A stretch of DNA of 7,516 bases from Micrococcales bacterium (GCA_030537915.1 JAUNUZ010000105.1:1-7516), one strand, 5' to 3'; numbered from the stretch's first letter, positions 1 through 7,516 are shown. Notes: generated by a model not told the origin, from the sequence alone. Translations and numbers: made by a program.

Positions 1-1445
<1,445 letters not shown>

Positions 1446-1446
<1 letters not shown>

Positions 1447-2897
1447 TACTCGATCACTGCCTTCATCACGTCACGTGCGATCGGCGCGGAGATCCGTCCT
1501 CCGGCCGCCTCAACTCCTGCGTTGCCGCCATCCTCCACGACGACGGCGACGGCGACCTTGGGGTCGTTCGCGGGCGCGAACGAGGTGAACCACGCATGGG
1601 GCGCGCGGCCTTCACCGTGCTGGGCCGTCCCGGACTTGCCCGCCACGGCCACCCCTGGGATCTGGGCCCGAGTCCCCGTTCCCGATGCCACGACCTTCTC
1701 CATCATCGCAGTCAGCGCCGCAGCGACCTCGGGACTGACGGCCTGCCCTAGCTCCCTGGGTGCCGTCTGGTCCAGGACCTCGAGGTCGGCGCCACGACCC
1801 TGCTTGACGATGAAGGGGGCCATCACCCTTCCCTCGTTGGCGACCGCCGCCGACACCATCGCCACCTGCAGGGGGGTGACGCGGACGTCGTACTGGCCGA
1901 TGGCCGACTGCGCCTCCTGCGCCTTGTTCATTTGCTCCGGAAGGGAGCTGGGGGTGACGGCCATGGGGATACTCAGCTTCGCGCCGAAGCCGAACTTCGC
2001 GGCCTGGTCGCGCATCGCCTGTCCACCCAGCTCCATGCCCAGCCAGCCGAAGGCCGTGTTGCAGGACTTCTCCAGCGCCCTGGTCAGATCGACAGTGCCG
2101 TTGTCACAGGGGCCGTTCCAGTCGTTGACCAGGCCGGCGGTCGTCTCCGGCAGATCGAGGACCTTGGGCCCGGGCAGTTGCGAGGTCTGGGTGAACCGAC
2201 CCGAGGAGAGCGCGGCTGCGGCCGTGACGATCTTGAAGACCGAGCCCGGCGGGTAGAGGTCGCCCCCTATCGCGCGGTTGATCAGGGGCCTACGCGGGTC
2301 CGCATTGAGCTGCGCCCACGCCTTCTGGACCGGACCGCTGGCATGTCCCGCGAGCGAGTTGGGGTCGTACTGAGGGTGACTGACGAGAGCGAGGATCGCG
2401 CCTGTGCGCGGATCCAGGGCGACAACCGCGCCGCGCTGGTTGCCGAGCCCCTCCTGAGCGGCGGCCTGGGCTTTGGGGTTGATCGTGAGCTCGAGATTTA
2501 CGCCGGTCGAGCGGCGCCCGGTGAGCAGATCCCCGAGGCGGCGGTAGAGCAGCTGCGCAGACTCTCCGGTGAGCAACTCATCAGCCGCGGACTCGAGCCC
2601 GCCACCGGCGCCGTAGAGAAAGGAGTAGTAGCCCGTGACGTGGGAGTAAAGCTTGCCTTTGGGGTAAGTGCGTTGGAACTTCAGCTCGTCGGGGGACGCC
2701 TCCGAGCGTGCGATTGCGTCGCCGCCGACGAGGATGGCGCCGCGTTCGCGCGAATACGTGGCGAGCAGGGTGCGCCGGTTGCCCGGCTTGTTCCGCAGCT
2801 CATCGGCCTGGACGAACTGGATCCAGCTCGAGGCGATGAAGAGCGTGCAGAAAAGGACGGCGACGACCAGCGACAGGCGGCGGATCGGATTGTTCAT
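1446..2897 (-). CDS. pbpA: Class B penicillin-binding protein PbpA (peptidoglycan D,D-transpeptidase)
   Basis: PbpA cross-links peptide stems of peptidoglycan outside the membrane and pairs with a SEDS glycosyltransferase, here the adjacent RodA. The protein is 483 aa, close to M. tuberculosis PbpA. It has a short cytoplasmic start (MNNPIRR), one N-terminal membrane anchor (about 8-28), a small PBP dimerisation-type region (about 45-135) and a transpeptidase domain (about 155-480). All three active-site motifs are intact: SxxK in PPGSVFK (S219, K222), SxN as SCN (S278-N280) and KSGTAQ (K421-G423). C264 and C279 flank the SxN region; paired cysteines at this place are also known in mycobacterial PbpA. 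The ATG at 2897 is chosen because AGGAGGT (2910-2904) lies 6 nt upstream, it overlaps the rodA stop as ATGA, and the membrane anchor starts right after it. The reading frame stays open far upstream through rodA, but that part is out-of-frame rodA sequence. The stop overlaps the pknA start. Confidence 0.97.
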
Positions 2898-4285
2898 GCC
2901 GGCACCTCCTGGCCGTCGCGGCCTCCGCTCTTGGAGGGCGGGCGAGCGATGACGACCTCGTCCGCGACCGGGCGGCGAGCATGGTCGCTGATCCGCAACA
3001 GCAGCGCGATGATCGTCCAGTTCGCCAACAGGGACGAGCCTCCCGCGGACAGGAACGGGCTGGTCAGACCGGTGAGCGGGATGACACGCGTCACCCCGCC
3101 GACGACGACGAAGATCTGTAGGGCGACCGAGAAGCTCAGGCCGCAGGCCAAGAGCTTGCCGAAGCCGTCCCGGGTGCCTAGTGCGGTGCGCAGGCCGCGC
3201 TCCACCAGCAGGACGTAGAGCATGAGGATGGCGAAGACGCCGACGAGTCCGAGCTCCTCGCCGAATCTGGGGATGATGACGTCTGACTCGGCGAAGTAGG
3301 TGAGCTGCGGGTTCCCCTGGCCGAGGCCGGTGCCGAGCAGCCCTCCCGCGCCCATCCCCATGAGCCCGCGCACGAGCTGGTCGCTTTGGGCCAGGGCATC
3401 GGGGGACCAGGGGTCGAGCCAGAACAGGACGCGCTGGCGGACGTGCCCGAAGAGCAGGTAGGCGACATACGCGCCCCCGCAGAAGAGCAGCAGGCCGATG
3501 GAGATCCAGCTGATCCGCTCCGTGGCCACGTAGAGCATCGCGACGAAGAGGCCGAAGAAGAGCAGGGAGGTGCCCAGGTCGTTCTCGAAGACGAGGACCG
3601 CGAGGGAGGCGAGCCAGACGACGAGGATTGGCCCGAGGTCGCGCCCGCGCGGAAGCGGGACGCCCAGGAACCGGCGGCCGATGAGTGCCAGGGCATCGCG
3701 GGTCTGCACGAGGTAGGCCGCGAAGAAGACCGCGAGGATGATCTTGGCGACCTCGCCGGGCTGGAATGAGAACGGTCCCAGGCCGATCCAGATGCGCGCG
3801 CCGTTCACGGTGCGGCCGATGCCGGGCAGCAGGGGCAGGAGAAGGGTCACGAGTCCGATGACCATCATCGTGAACATGTAGCGGCGCAGGCGCCGGTGGT
3901 CGCGCAGCACGATGAGCACGACGGCCGCGATGACCATGCCGAGTGCGCTCCACATGACCTGGCGGTTGGCCATGGCGTCGCCGCCGAAGCGATCGTTGGC
4001 CAGGTCGAGACGGTGGATCATGACCAAACCCAGGCCGTTGAGCAGGGTCGCGATCGGGAGCAGTAGCGGGTCGGCATACGAGGCTCGCCAGCGCAGGACG
4101 AGGTGGAAGGCGACCGCGAAGCCGAGGAGCCATGAGGCCTGTGTGACCAGATCAATGGGGACACGGCCGTCGATCGCGAAGCCGACGTTGAGATAGGCGA
4201 GCATGACGATCGTGACGGCCAGCAGGAGCAGGGCGAGCTCGACATTGCGCCGAGTCCGGGGCACGAAGGAGGAGACGGTCGTCAT
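2894..4285 (-). CDS. rodA: RodA/FtsW-family SEDS peptidoglycan glycosyltransferase
   Basis: SEDS proteins polymerise lipid II into glycan strands in the membrane, usually with a class B PBP partner; here pbpA follows directly. The 463-aa product is strongly hydrophobic with about 10 membrane helices. Family landmarks are NGARIWIGLG (161-170) followed by QPGE (175-178), ENDLGTSLLF (D236 at the position of the essential SEDS aspartate), the extracellular segment ending in FGEELGLVG (341-349), GGVTRVIPLTGL (396-407) and SPFLSAGGSS (409-418). The charged C-terminal tail (about 432-463) is cytoplasmic and poorly conserved. I chose ATG 4285 because it overlaps the pstP stop as ATGA and gives MTT, as in M. 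tuberculosis RodA; an in-frame GTG at 4303 would add six residues and cannot be excluded. Both starts have only weak Shine-Dalgarno sequences (GGGG at 4294-4291 for the chosen one), so coupling to pstP translation is likely. Gene order supports RodA over FtsW, which normally lies in the dcw cluster. Confidence 0.95.
   Translation of the reverse strand: MTTVSSFVPRTRRNVELALLLLAVTIVMLAYLNVGFAIDGRVPIDLVTQASWLLGFAVAFHLVLRWRASYADPLLLPIATLLNGLGLVMIHRLDLANDRFGGDAMANRQVMWSALGMVIAAVVLIVLRDHRRLRRYMFTMMVIGLVTLLLPLLPGIGRTVNGARIWIGLGPFSFQPGEVAKIILAVFFAAYLVQTRDALALIGRRFLGVPLPRGRDLGPILVVWLASLAVLVFENDLGTSLLFFGLFVAMLYVATERISWISIGLLLFCGGAYVAYLLFGHVRQRVLFWLDPWSPDALAQSDQLVRGLMGMGAGGLLGTGLGQGNPQLTYFAESDVIIPRFGEELGLVGVFAILMLYVLLVERGLRTALGTRDGFGKLLACGLSFSVALQIFVVVGGVTRVIPLTGLTSPFLSAGGSSLLANWTIIALLLRISDHARRPVADEVVIARPPSKSGGRDGQEVPA
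2904..2910 (-). promoter_or_regulatory. Ribosome binding site of pbpA
   Basis: The minus strand reads AGGAGGT, six bases, then ATG at 2897. It lies within the last codons of rodA (encoding ...QEVPA). It fixes the pbpA start within a reading frame that is otherwise open for more than 1.2 kb upstream, and suggests pbpA can be loaded by ribosomes independently as well as by coupling through the ATGA overlap. Confidence 0.85.
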
Positions 4286-5532
4286 GCCTGCCCCGATCCG
4301 CACGGGATGCCCTGGGAGCGCCGGGTCATACAGGCGTTCGCCTGGTTGCGCAGCTCGATGACCTGCTGGTTAGCCTCGGCGTCGCTAGAAGCGGGGATCG
4401 TGCGCTCGACGAGTTCACGGTAGTAATCCGGCAGGTTCGCGACGTCGATGTCACTCGTGTCGCTGACCGAGGACAGATCGATGGGTCCCAGGCGCTGGGG
4501 TAGGCCGCGGAAGATCGCGACCTTGCCGCCGGACTCACCGACAAAGACCTGCTGCTGGGTCCACGCGTAGGCGCCGTACAGGCCGCCGAACAGAGCGAAC
4601 ACCAGCACGAAGGTGAGGGCGACGAGCCGCCCAGCGTGACGCGAGCGTGTCGGTTCCTCGTCGTCTTCGTCGTCTGCAGCGCCGCCGATGACGGTGCGGC
4701 GCAGGGCGGCGGCCTTCTGGGCTGGGTTGAGCGTCAACGGTTGGGTCTGCTCGGGTCGCCGTTCGGCGACGGCACCGACGACGACTGGCTGCGTGCTGCC
4801 GTCGGGGGCGTCGACCATGTCCGCGACGACGCACGTCACGTTGTCGGGGGCCCCGGCGCGCAGGGCCAGATCGACGAGCCGACGGGCTGTCCCGTTCGGG
4901 TCGTCACCGGCACGAACGACCTCCTCGATCGTTACCCGCCCCACGTAGTCGGACAGTCCGTCGGAGCAGATCAGGTAGCGATCCCCCAGGCGGGCCCGGC
5001 GCATCGAAAGGTCCGGCTCGTCCTCGGGCGCGCCGGTGAGGACTCGGGTGACGAGGCTGCGCTGCGGGTGATGCTCGGCCTCCGCCTCGCTGATTCGGCC
5101 TGCGTCCACGAGGGACTGGACGAACGAGTGGTCAGTCGTGATCTGGCTGAAGCGGCCGTCGCGCAGCAGGTAGGCACGCGAATCGCCGATGTGGACGAGG
5201 GCGAGGCCACTGGGGCCGCAGCGCAGCAGGGCGGTCAGGGTGGTGCCCATACCGTGCAGGTGGGAGTCGCGCTCCATGGCGCGGGCGAGCGAGCGATTGG
5301 CCTCGGCGACGGTGTCGGCCAGGAGTTCGAGCGCGTCGTCTGCACCGTGACTGTCGCCGTCGAGGGGGGCGAGGCGGGCCAGTACGAGAGAACTAGCCAC
5401 GTTGCCACCGGCGTGACCGCCCATGCCGTCGGCGACCGCGAGGAGGTGCGGGCCGGCATACCCGGAGTCCTCGTTGCGGGCGCGCACGAGACCGACGTCT
5501 GTGCGCGCCGCGAATCGAACAGCGACGGCCAT
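4282..5532 (-). CDS. pstP: PstP, membrane PP2C-type Ser/Thr phosphatase opposing the operon's kinases
   Basis: PstP removes phosphate from Ser/Thr of the kinases and their substrates using two or three Mn/Mg ions. The 416-aa protein starts with a cytoplasmic PPM domain (about 4-240) carrying the metal-binding set: RNED (19-22), DGMGGH (D35-H40), GMGTT (94-98), IGDSRAYLLRDG (115-126), TTDHS (132-136), SDGLSDYV (D191) and APDNVTCVV (D230, N231). An acidic, low-complexity juxtamembrane linker (about 242-300, DDEDDEEPT at 287-295) leads to one membrane helix (303-323) and an extracellular tail of about 90 residues (VAIFRGLPQRLGPIDL around 337-352) of unknown function. The tail has two cysteines, C401 and C411, which could form a disulfide. 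Architecture matches actinobacterial PstP (Ppp). The start follows the fhaB stop after three bases; GAGG in the fhaB Arg codon acts as the likely ribosome site. The stop overlaps rodA as ATGA. Confidence 0.96.
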   Translation of the reverse strand: MAVAVRFAARTDVGLVRARNEDSGYAGPHLLAVADGMGGHAGGNVASSLVLARLAPLDGDSHGADDALELLADTVAEANRSLARAMERDSHLHGMGTTLTALLRCGPSGLALVHIGDSRAYLLRDGRFSQITTDHSFVQSLVDAGRISEAEAEHHPQRSLVTRVLTGAPEDEPDLSMRRARLGDRYLICSDGLSDYVGRVTIEEVVRAGDDPNGTARRLVDLALRAGAPDNVTCVVADMVDAPDGSTQPVVVGAVAERRPEQTQPLTLNPAQKAAALRRTVIGGAADDEDDEEPTRSRHAGRLVALTFVLVFALFGGLYGAYAWTQQQVFVGESGGKVAIFRGLPQRLGPIDLSSVSDTSDIDVANLPDYYRELVERTIPASSDAEANQQVIELRNQANACMTRRSQGIPCGSGQA

Positions 5533-5535
5533 GAG

Positions 5536-6009
5536 TCAGCGCCTCAGCTCCAGGACGGTGGTCCCGATGCGCAGCTGGGTACCGGCCTGGAGTACGTGGG
5601 ATTCGGTGATGCGCTCGCCGTTGACGTGGGTGCCGTTCGTCGAGCCGAGATCCTCGACATACCAGGCCTTGTCTTCATAGAAGACGCGGGCGTGGCGGCC
5701 GGAGGCGTAGTCGTCGTCGAGCACGAGGGTGCACTCGGGGTTGCGGCCGAGGAGCACGCCGGACTCCTTGAGGGGGACGGTGGTGCCGCGCAGCGGGCCC
5801 TCCATGACAGCCAGGGTCGTAAAGCCCTTGCGCGAGCGGGTGGGTGCGCTGGGGGTCGGGCGGATCTTCTGCCCGCCGCCGCCACTCGTGCGCTGGACGA
5901 TGCGGGTGCCGTAAAGGTCCGAGCGCAAGACGCCGACGATGCTGAAGATGAAGATCCACAGCAGGATGAGCAACCCGAGGCGGACCACGGTGAGGGTGAG
6001 CTCTCCCAT
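5536..6009 (-). CDS. fhaB: FhaB (FipA-type), membrane-anchored FHA-domain protein
   Basis: This is a 157-aa protein with one N-terminal membrane helix (about 8-28), a short basic linker (29-62) and a C-terminal FHA domain (about 64-157). The FHA phosphothreonine-binding signature is complete: GRNPECTLVL (88-97), SGRHA (103-107) and DLGSTNGTHVNG (120-131). Size, architecture and the sequence around DDDYASGRHAR match M. tuberculosis FhaB/FipA (Rv0019c), linked there to cell division and to PknA/PknB phosphorylation. T35 in SDLYGTRIV lies near the juxtamembrane Thr region discussed for the mycobacterial protein; its use as a phosphosite here is inference. ATG 6009 follows the fhaA stop after three bases and is preceded by AGAAGG, 9 nt upstream and inside the last fhaA codons. 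The protein probably recruits phosphorylated partners to the membrane near RodA and PbpA. Confidence 0.96.
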   Translation of the reverse strand: MGELTLTVVRLGLLILLWIFIFSIVGVLRSDLYGTRIVQRTSGGGGQKIRPTPSAPTRSRKGFTTLAVMEGPLRGTTVPLKESGVLLGRNPECTLVLDDDYASGRHARVFYEDKAWYVEDLGSTNGTHVNGERITESHVLQAGTQLRIGTTVLELRR

Positions 6010-6012
6010 GGA

Positions 6013-7182
6013 TCAGCGCCTTCTGGTGTGGACGATGAAGGAGACCCGCCCAGCGGTGACGCGGTCGCCGTCGTCGAGGCGGTGCGAGTTGATCCGCTCG
6101 CCGTTGACATAGGTGCCGTTGGTGGAACCGAGGTCGCGAAGCCCGACGACGAGGTGCGGTCCGTCGTGGGTGACGCGAATCTCTGCGTGCCGGCGGCTCA
6201 CACCCGGGTCGTCCAGCGTGATGTCGGCGGTGTTGTCGCGACCGAGCACGGTGATCGCGGCGAGTAGGGGGTAAGTGTCACCGTCGAGCTCGATCCACGG
6301 TCGGTGCACCGGATCCGGCAGCGAGGGAGGAGCGATCTGGTGGATCCGGGTTGCGTCGTCGTCGCGCCGAACCGGCATGTCCTGCATCGGAATCCGCGGC
6401 GGGGCTCCTCCTGCCTGCGGTCTCGGGCTGGCTGCTGCCCGGGGGGCGTCCTCGGCGGAGTCCCACGCGTCGTCCCAGCCGGCGTCGTAGTCGTCGTCGG
6501 CGTACAGGCGCATCGGCTGGCGCTGGGCACCCTGCTCGGCGTGCTCCCGGGACTCCTTGTCGGCGGTCGCCTCGTGGCGGGCGAGGTGATGTCCGGCGCG
6601 CCTGGCGGCGGCTGTCCCGGCGGTGGCACCAGCGGCAGCGGTCGCGGCCGAGCCGGCTATGCCGACGGGACCGTCGGCGGCCGCGGTCGCCTCAGGTGGG
6701 AAGGGACGGTTCAGCGCCCGGTGCACTGGCGCGGGCTCGGCGGTGCGGCCGGACTCGAAGCGACGCTGGGTCGGCGATGACTGCGGCGCGGGATGCCGGC
6801 GCTGCGGGGCGTCGGCGGCGGTGGTCGGCCGGACCCGGAAGACTCCGGTGTCGAGGTCCTCACTGCGGGTGAACTCGACGGCCAGCGGCCCGCCCGCGCT
6901 GTAGCGCTGCGACTCGACGTGCTCCTCGACGGAGGCGATCAGCTCCGATGCCAAGACGTCCTCGTATTGCGTGAGCCGGTCGTAGTCGGAGGGGTCGAGC
7001 TCGATCGAAAAGACGTTGGGCACCAGGGTCCGCCCCTTGCCGATGATCGCGGCGCGCTCGTCCATGGCGCGGCGCATCGCTGCCGCGATCTCGACCGGCT
7101 GGACCTCGGCCTTGAACGCGCGGGCGAAAGCGCCGTTGATAACCCGGTCGAGCTTTCGCTCTACGCGGTCGAAAATTCCCAC
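6013..7182 (-). CDS. fhaA: FhaA, cytoplasmic FHA-domain signalling adaptor with an N-terminal DUF3662 domain
   Basis: FhaA is a kinase substrate and phosphothreonine reader; in mycobacteria it is phosphorylated by PknB and binds the phosphorylated pseudokinase domain of MviN/MurJ. The 389-aa product has three parts. Residues 1-118 are the FhaA N-terminal domain (DUF3662), recognisable from GIFDRVERKLDRVINGAFA (2-20), SEVQPVEI-like AEVQPVEIA (25-33) and LVPNVFSIEL (53-62). Residues 119-300 are a disordered linker with an Ala/Gly-rich tract (165-198) and an acidic Asp/Trp/Tyr patch (229-245). Residues 304-389 are an FHA domain with LGRDN (313-317), SRRHAE (329-334) and DLGSTNGTYVNG (350-361). 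I chose GTG 7182 because GGGAGGGG (7196-7189) sits 6 nt upstream and homologues begin MG(I/L)FDR; a longer frame to 7215 would swallow that ribosome site. T112 in LDTGVFRV may be near the N-domain phosphothreonine of the mycobacterial protein (inference). First gene of the operon. Confidence 0.95.
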   Translation of the reverse strand: MGIFDRVERKLDRVINGAFARAFKAEVQPVEIAAAMRRAMDERAAIIGKGRTLVPNVFSIELDPSDYDRLTQYEDVLASELIASVEEHVESQRYSAGGPLAVEFTRSEDLDTGVFRVRPTTAADAPQRRHPAPQSSPTQRRFESGRTAEPAPVHRALNRPFPPEATAAADGPVGIAGSAATAAAGATAGTAAARRAGHHLARHEATADKESREHAEQGAQRQPMRLYADDDYDAGWDDAWDSAEDAPRAAASPRPQAGGAPPRIPMQDMPVRRDDDATRIHQIAPPSLPDPVHRPWIELDGDTYPLLAAITVLGRDNTADITLDDPGVSRRHAEIRVTHDGPHLVVGLRDLGSTNGTYVNGERINSHRLDDGDRVTAGRVSFIVHTRRR

Positions 7183-7188
7183 GGCGCA

Positions 7189-7196
7189 CCCCTCCC
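7189..7196 (-). promoter_or_regulatory. Ribosome binding site deciding the fhaA GTG start
   Basis: On the minus strand GGGAGGGG is followed by six bases (TGCGCC) and GTG at 7182. The core GGAGG is 8 nt from the start codon, an optimal distance, and it is the strongest ribosome site in the window together with that of pbpA. It rules against longer upstream starts in the same frame. Confidence 0.85.
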
Positions 7197-7204
7197 TTCG
7201 TCGA

Positions 7205-7243
7205 GTCTGTCGCAAGGGTATCCGTCAGGACAGACACAGTGCT
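7205..7243 (-). promoter_or_regulatory. Probable promoter of the fhaA operon
   Basis: On the minus strand TACCCT (7220-7215) fits the TAnnnT form of an actinobacterial -10 hexamer and would place transcription start near 7208, giving a leader of about 26 nt before GTG 7182. The -35 position (about 7243-7238, AGCACT) is a poor match, so the promoter may depend on an activator or on an extended -10. The perfect inverted repeat GTCTGTC/GACAGAC (7205-7211 and 7229-7235) brackets the -10. This is a prediction from pattern only. Confidence 0.35.
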
Positions 7244-7250
7244 GGACGCG

Positions 7251-7322
7251 ACCCTGTGACTGGCCGGTGACGTTCAGCGCCGAAGCGATCGGTGGGCGGT
7301 GAGCGAAGGTGACTTCGCTGAC
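7251..7322 (-). promoter_or_regulatory. Cluster of GTCAC direct repeats, possible response-regulator binding region
   Basis: Reading the minus strand, GTCAC-type elements start at 7322 (GTCAGCGAA), 7313 (GTCACCTTC) and 7304 (GCTCACCGC), spaced exactly 9 bp, and again at 7271 (GTCACC) and 7260 (GTCACAGGG), spaced 11 bp. Direct repeats of about 9-11 bp are typical of OmpR/PhoB-family regulators; MtrA of actinobacteria prefers GTCACA-like repeats. The 7251-7271 pair would lie at about -43 to -63 from the predicted start, a usual activator position. Binding is inferred, not shown. Confidence 0.3.
7302..7319. repeat. Perfect 7-bp inverted repeat (hairpin or operator)
   Basis: AGCGAAG (7302-7308) and CTTCGCT (7313-7319) are exact reverse complements separated by GTGA. 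No T-run follows on either strand, so it is not a classical intrinsic terminator. It overlaps the 9-bp-phased GTCAC repeats and could be an operator. Confidence 0.6.
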
Positions 7323-7330
7323 TCCGGGTG

Positions 7331-7344
7331 CCTGGTTACCCAGG
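7331..7344. repeat. Short inverted repeat CCTGG-TTAC-CCAGG
   Basis: CCTGG (7331-7335) and CCAGG (7340-7344) can pair around a 4-base loop. Five base pairs are weak evidence in GC-rich DNA; no poly-T follows. Role unknown. Confidence 0.35.
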
Positions 7345-7389
7345 ATCACGACCCTGTCTCGACGCCTTGAGGCACTGGCTGTGCGTCGT

Positions 7390-7418
7390 TTGGAGTTCGG
7401 GCCCCACTCTGGCAGGCT
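7390..7418 (+). promoter_or_regulatory. Possible promoter of tRNA-Leu
   Basis: TTGGAG (7390-7395) and CAGGCT (7413-7418) are separated by 17 bp, with start predicted a few bases before the tRNA 5' end at 7429. The -35 resembles TTGACA at four positions; the -10 is GC-shifted, as often in actinobacterial stable RNA promoters. An overlapping TAGGAC at 7418-7423 is an alternative -10 but would be 22 bp from the -35. Confidence 0.35.
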
Positions 7419-7428
7419 AGGACGGCGC

Positions 7429-7514
7429 GCGCGAGTGGCGGAATGGCAGACGCGCACGGTTCAGGTCCGTGTGCCCGAAAGGGCGTGGGGGTTCAACTCC
7501 CCCCTCGCGCACCA
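7429..7514 (+). tRNA. tRNA-Leu, anticodon CAG (reads CUG)
   Basis: An 86-nt tRNA with all arms visible. The acceptor stem GCGCGAG (7429-7435) pairs with CTCGCGC (7504-7510), followed by discriminator A7511 (as in tRNA-Leu) and an encoded CCA (7512-7514). The D stem is GCG/CGC (7438-7440, 7451-7453), the anticodon stem CACGG/CCGTG with loop TTCAGGT, anticodon CAG at 7462-7464. The long class II variable arm (7472-7486, GCCC-GAAA-GGGC core) and T arm GGGGG-TTCAACT-CCCCC (7487-7503) complete it. CUG is a dominant leucine codon in GC-rich genomes. The same tRNA lies upstream of fhaA in M. tuberculosis (leuT), supporting conserved synteny. Only two bases follow it in the window. Confidence 0.97.
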
Positions 7515-7516
7515 TG

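Larger units (their letters stand above)
7183..7428. other. Divergent intergenic region between fhaA and tRNA-Leu
   Basis: This 246-bp region is the only non-coding stretch in the window. It must hold the start signals for the minus-strand operon and for the plus-strand tRNA. I see no credible small gene: open frames crossing it lack family resemblance and ribosome sites. It contains the fhaA Shine-Dalgarno, a likely -10 (7220-7215) inside an inverted repeat (7205-7235), GTCAC direct repeats (7251-7271 and 7296-7322), two hairpins (7302-7319 and 7331-7344), and a 9-bp direct repeat CGACCCTGT at 7249-7257 and 7349-7357, exactly 100 bp apart, which may be chance. Confidence 0.8.

Noticed and set aside
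1932..3218. Plus-strand open frame of 428 codons opposite pbpA and rodA
   Set aside because: It is a shadow of the GC-biased codons of pbpA and rodA; it crosses the gene junction and shows no domain or motif.
4636..6267. Plus-strand open frame of 543 codons opposite pstP, fhaB and fhaA
   Set aside because: It is antisense to three clear conserved genes, Gly/Ala/Asp/Val-rich, with no recognisable domain. Long antisense frames are expected in GC-rich actinobacterial DNA.
7302..7344. The two hairpins as intrinsic terminators for a transcript entering from either side
   Set aside because: Neither is followed by a T-run on either strand, and no gene ends here: both flanking genes are transcribed away from this region.
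7161..7457. Small minus-strand open frame crossing the intergenic region and part of the tRNA
   Set aside because: It overlaps tRNA-Leu and the fhaA start, has no ribosome site at its start and no resemblance to a known protein.
7429..7516. tRNA-Leu as an integration site for a mobile element
   Set aside because: No integrase, direct repeat of the tRNA 3' end or foreign-looking sequence is seen; only two bases follow the tRNA, so it cannot be tested here.

Overview
The window is a GC-rich actinobacterial chromosome segment. It carries the cell-wall synthesis and Ser/Thr phospho-signalling operon known from Mycobacterium, Streptomyces and Micrococcales as fhaA-fhaB-pstP-rodA-pbpA-pknA(-pknB), which in those genomes usually lies near oriC. 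Codons are dominated by third-position G/C, the protein families are typical of Actinomycetota, and a tRNA-Leu(CAG) gene sits divergently upstream of fhaA, as leuT does in M. tuberculosis. I would guess Micrococcales (an Intrasporangiaceae/Dermatophilaceae-like organism), but the sequence alone does not prove the family.

Layout, reading the operon 5'->3' on the minus strand from right to left. At 7429-7514 (+ strand) is a complete tRNA-Leu with an encoded CCA end. At 7183-7428 is a 246-bp divergent intergenic region with a probable operon promoter, two short hairpins, an inverted repeat around the likely -10 element, and a cluster of GTCAC direct repeats. Then come fhaA (7182-6013), fhaB (6009-5536), pstP (5532-4282), rodA (4285-2894), pbpA (2897-1446) and the pknA-type kinase (1446 to beyond position 1). 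All junctions are extremely tight: TGA-3 nt-ATG twice, then ATGA twice, then TAATG, so the six genes are almost certainly one translationally coupled unit. The kinase gene runs off the left edge; a pknB gene is expected beyond it by synteny but cannot be seen.

How the genes work together: RodA (SEDS glycosyltransferase) and PbpA (class B transpeptidase) form a peptidoglycan polymerase/cross-linker pair at the membrane. The kinase senses the envelope through its extracellular part and phosphorylates cytoplasmic targets. PstP is the opposing phosphatase. FhaA and FhaB carry phosphothreonine-binding FHA domains that read the phosphorylation and recruit partners.

I found no undescribed system. 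This is a well-known conserved operon. The points most worth a second look are a PASTA domain on a kinase that otherwise looks like PknA (M. tuberculosis PknA lacks PASTA), the regulatory architecture upstream of fhaA, and the re-use of C-terminal Arg-Arg codons as Shine-Dalgarno sequences at two successive junctions.
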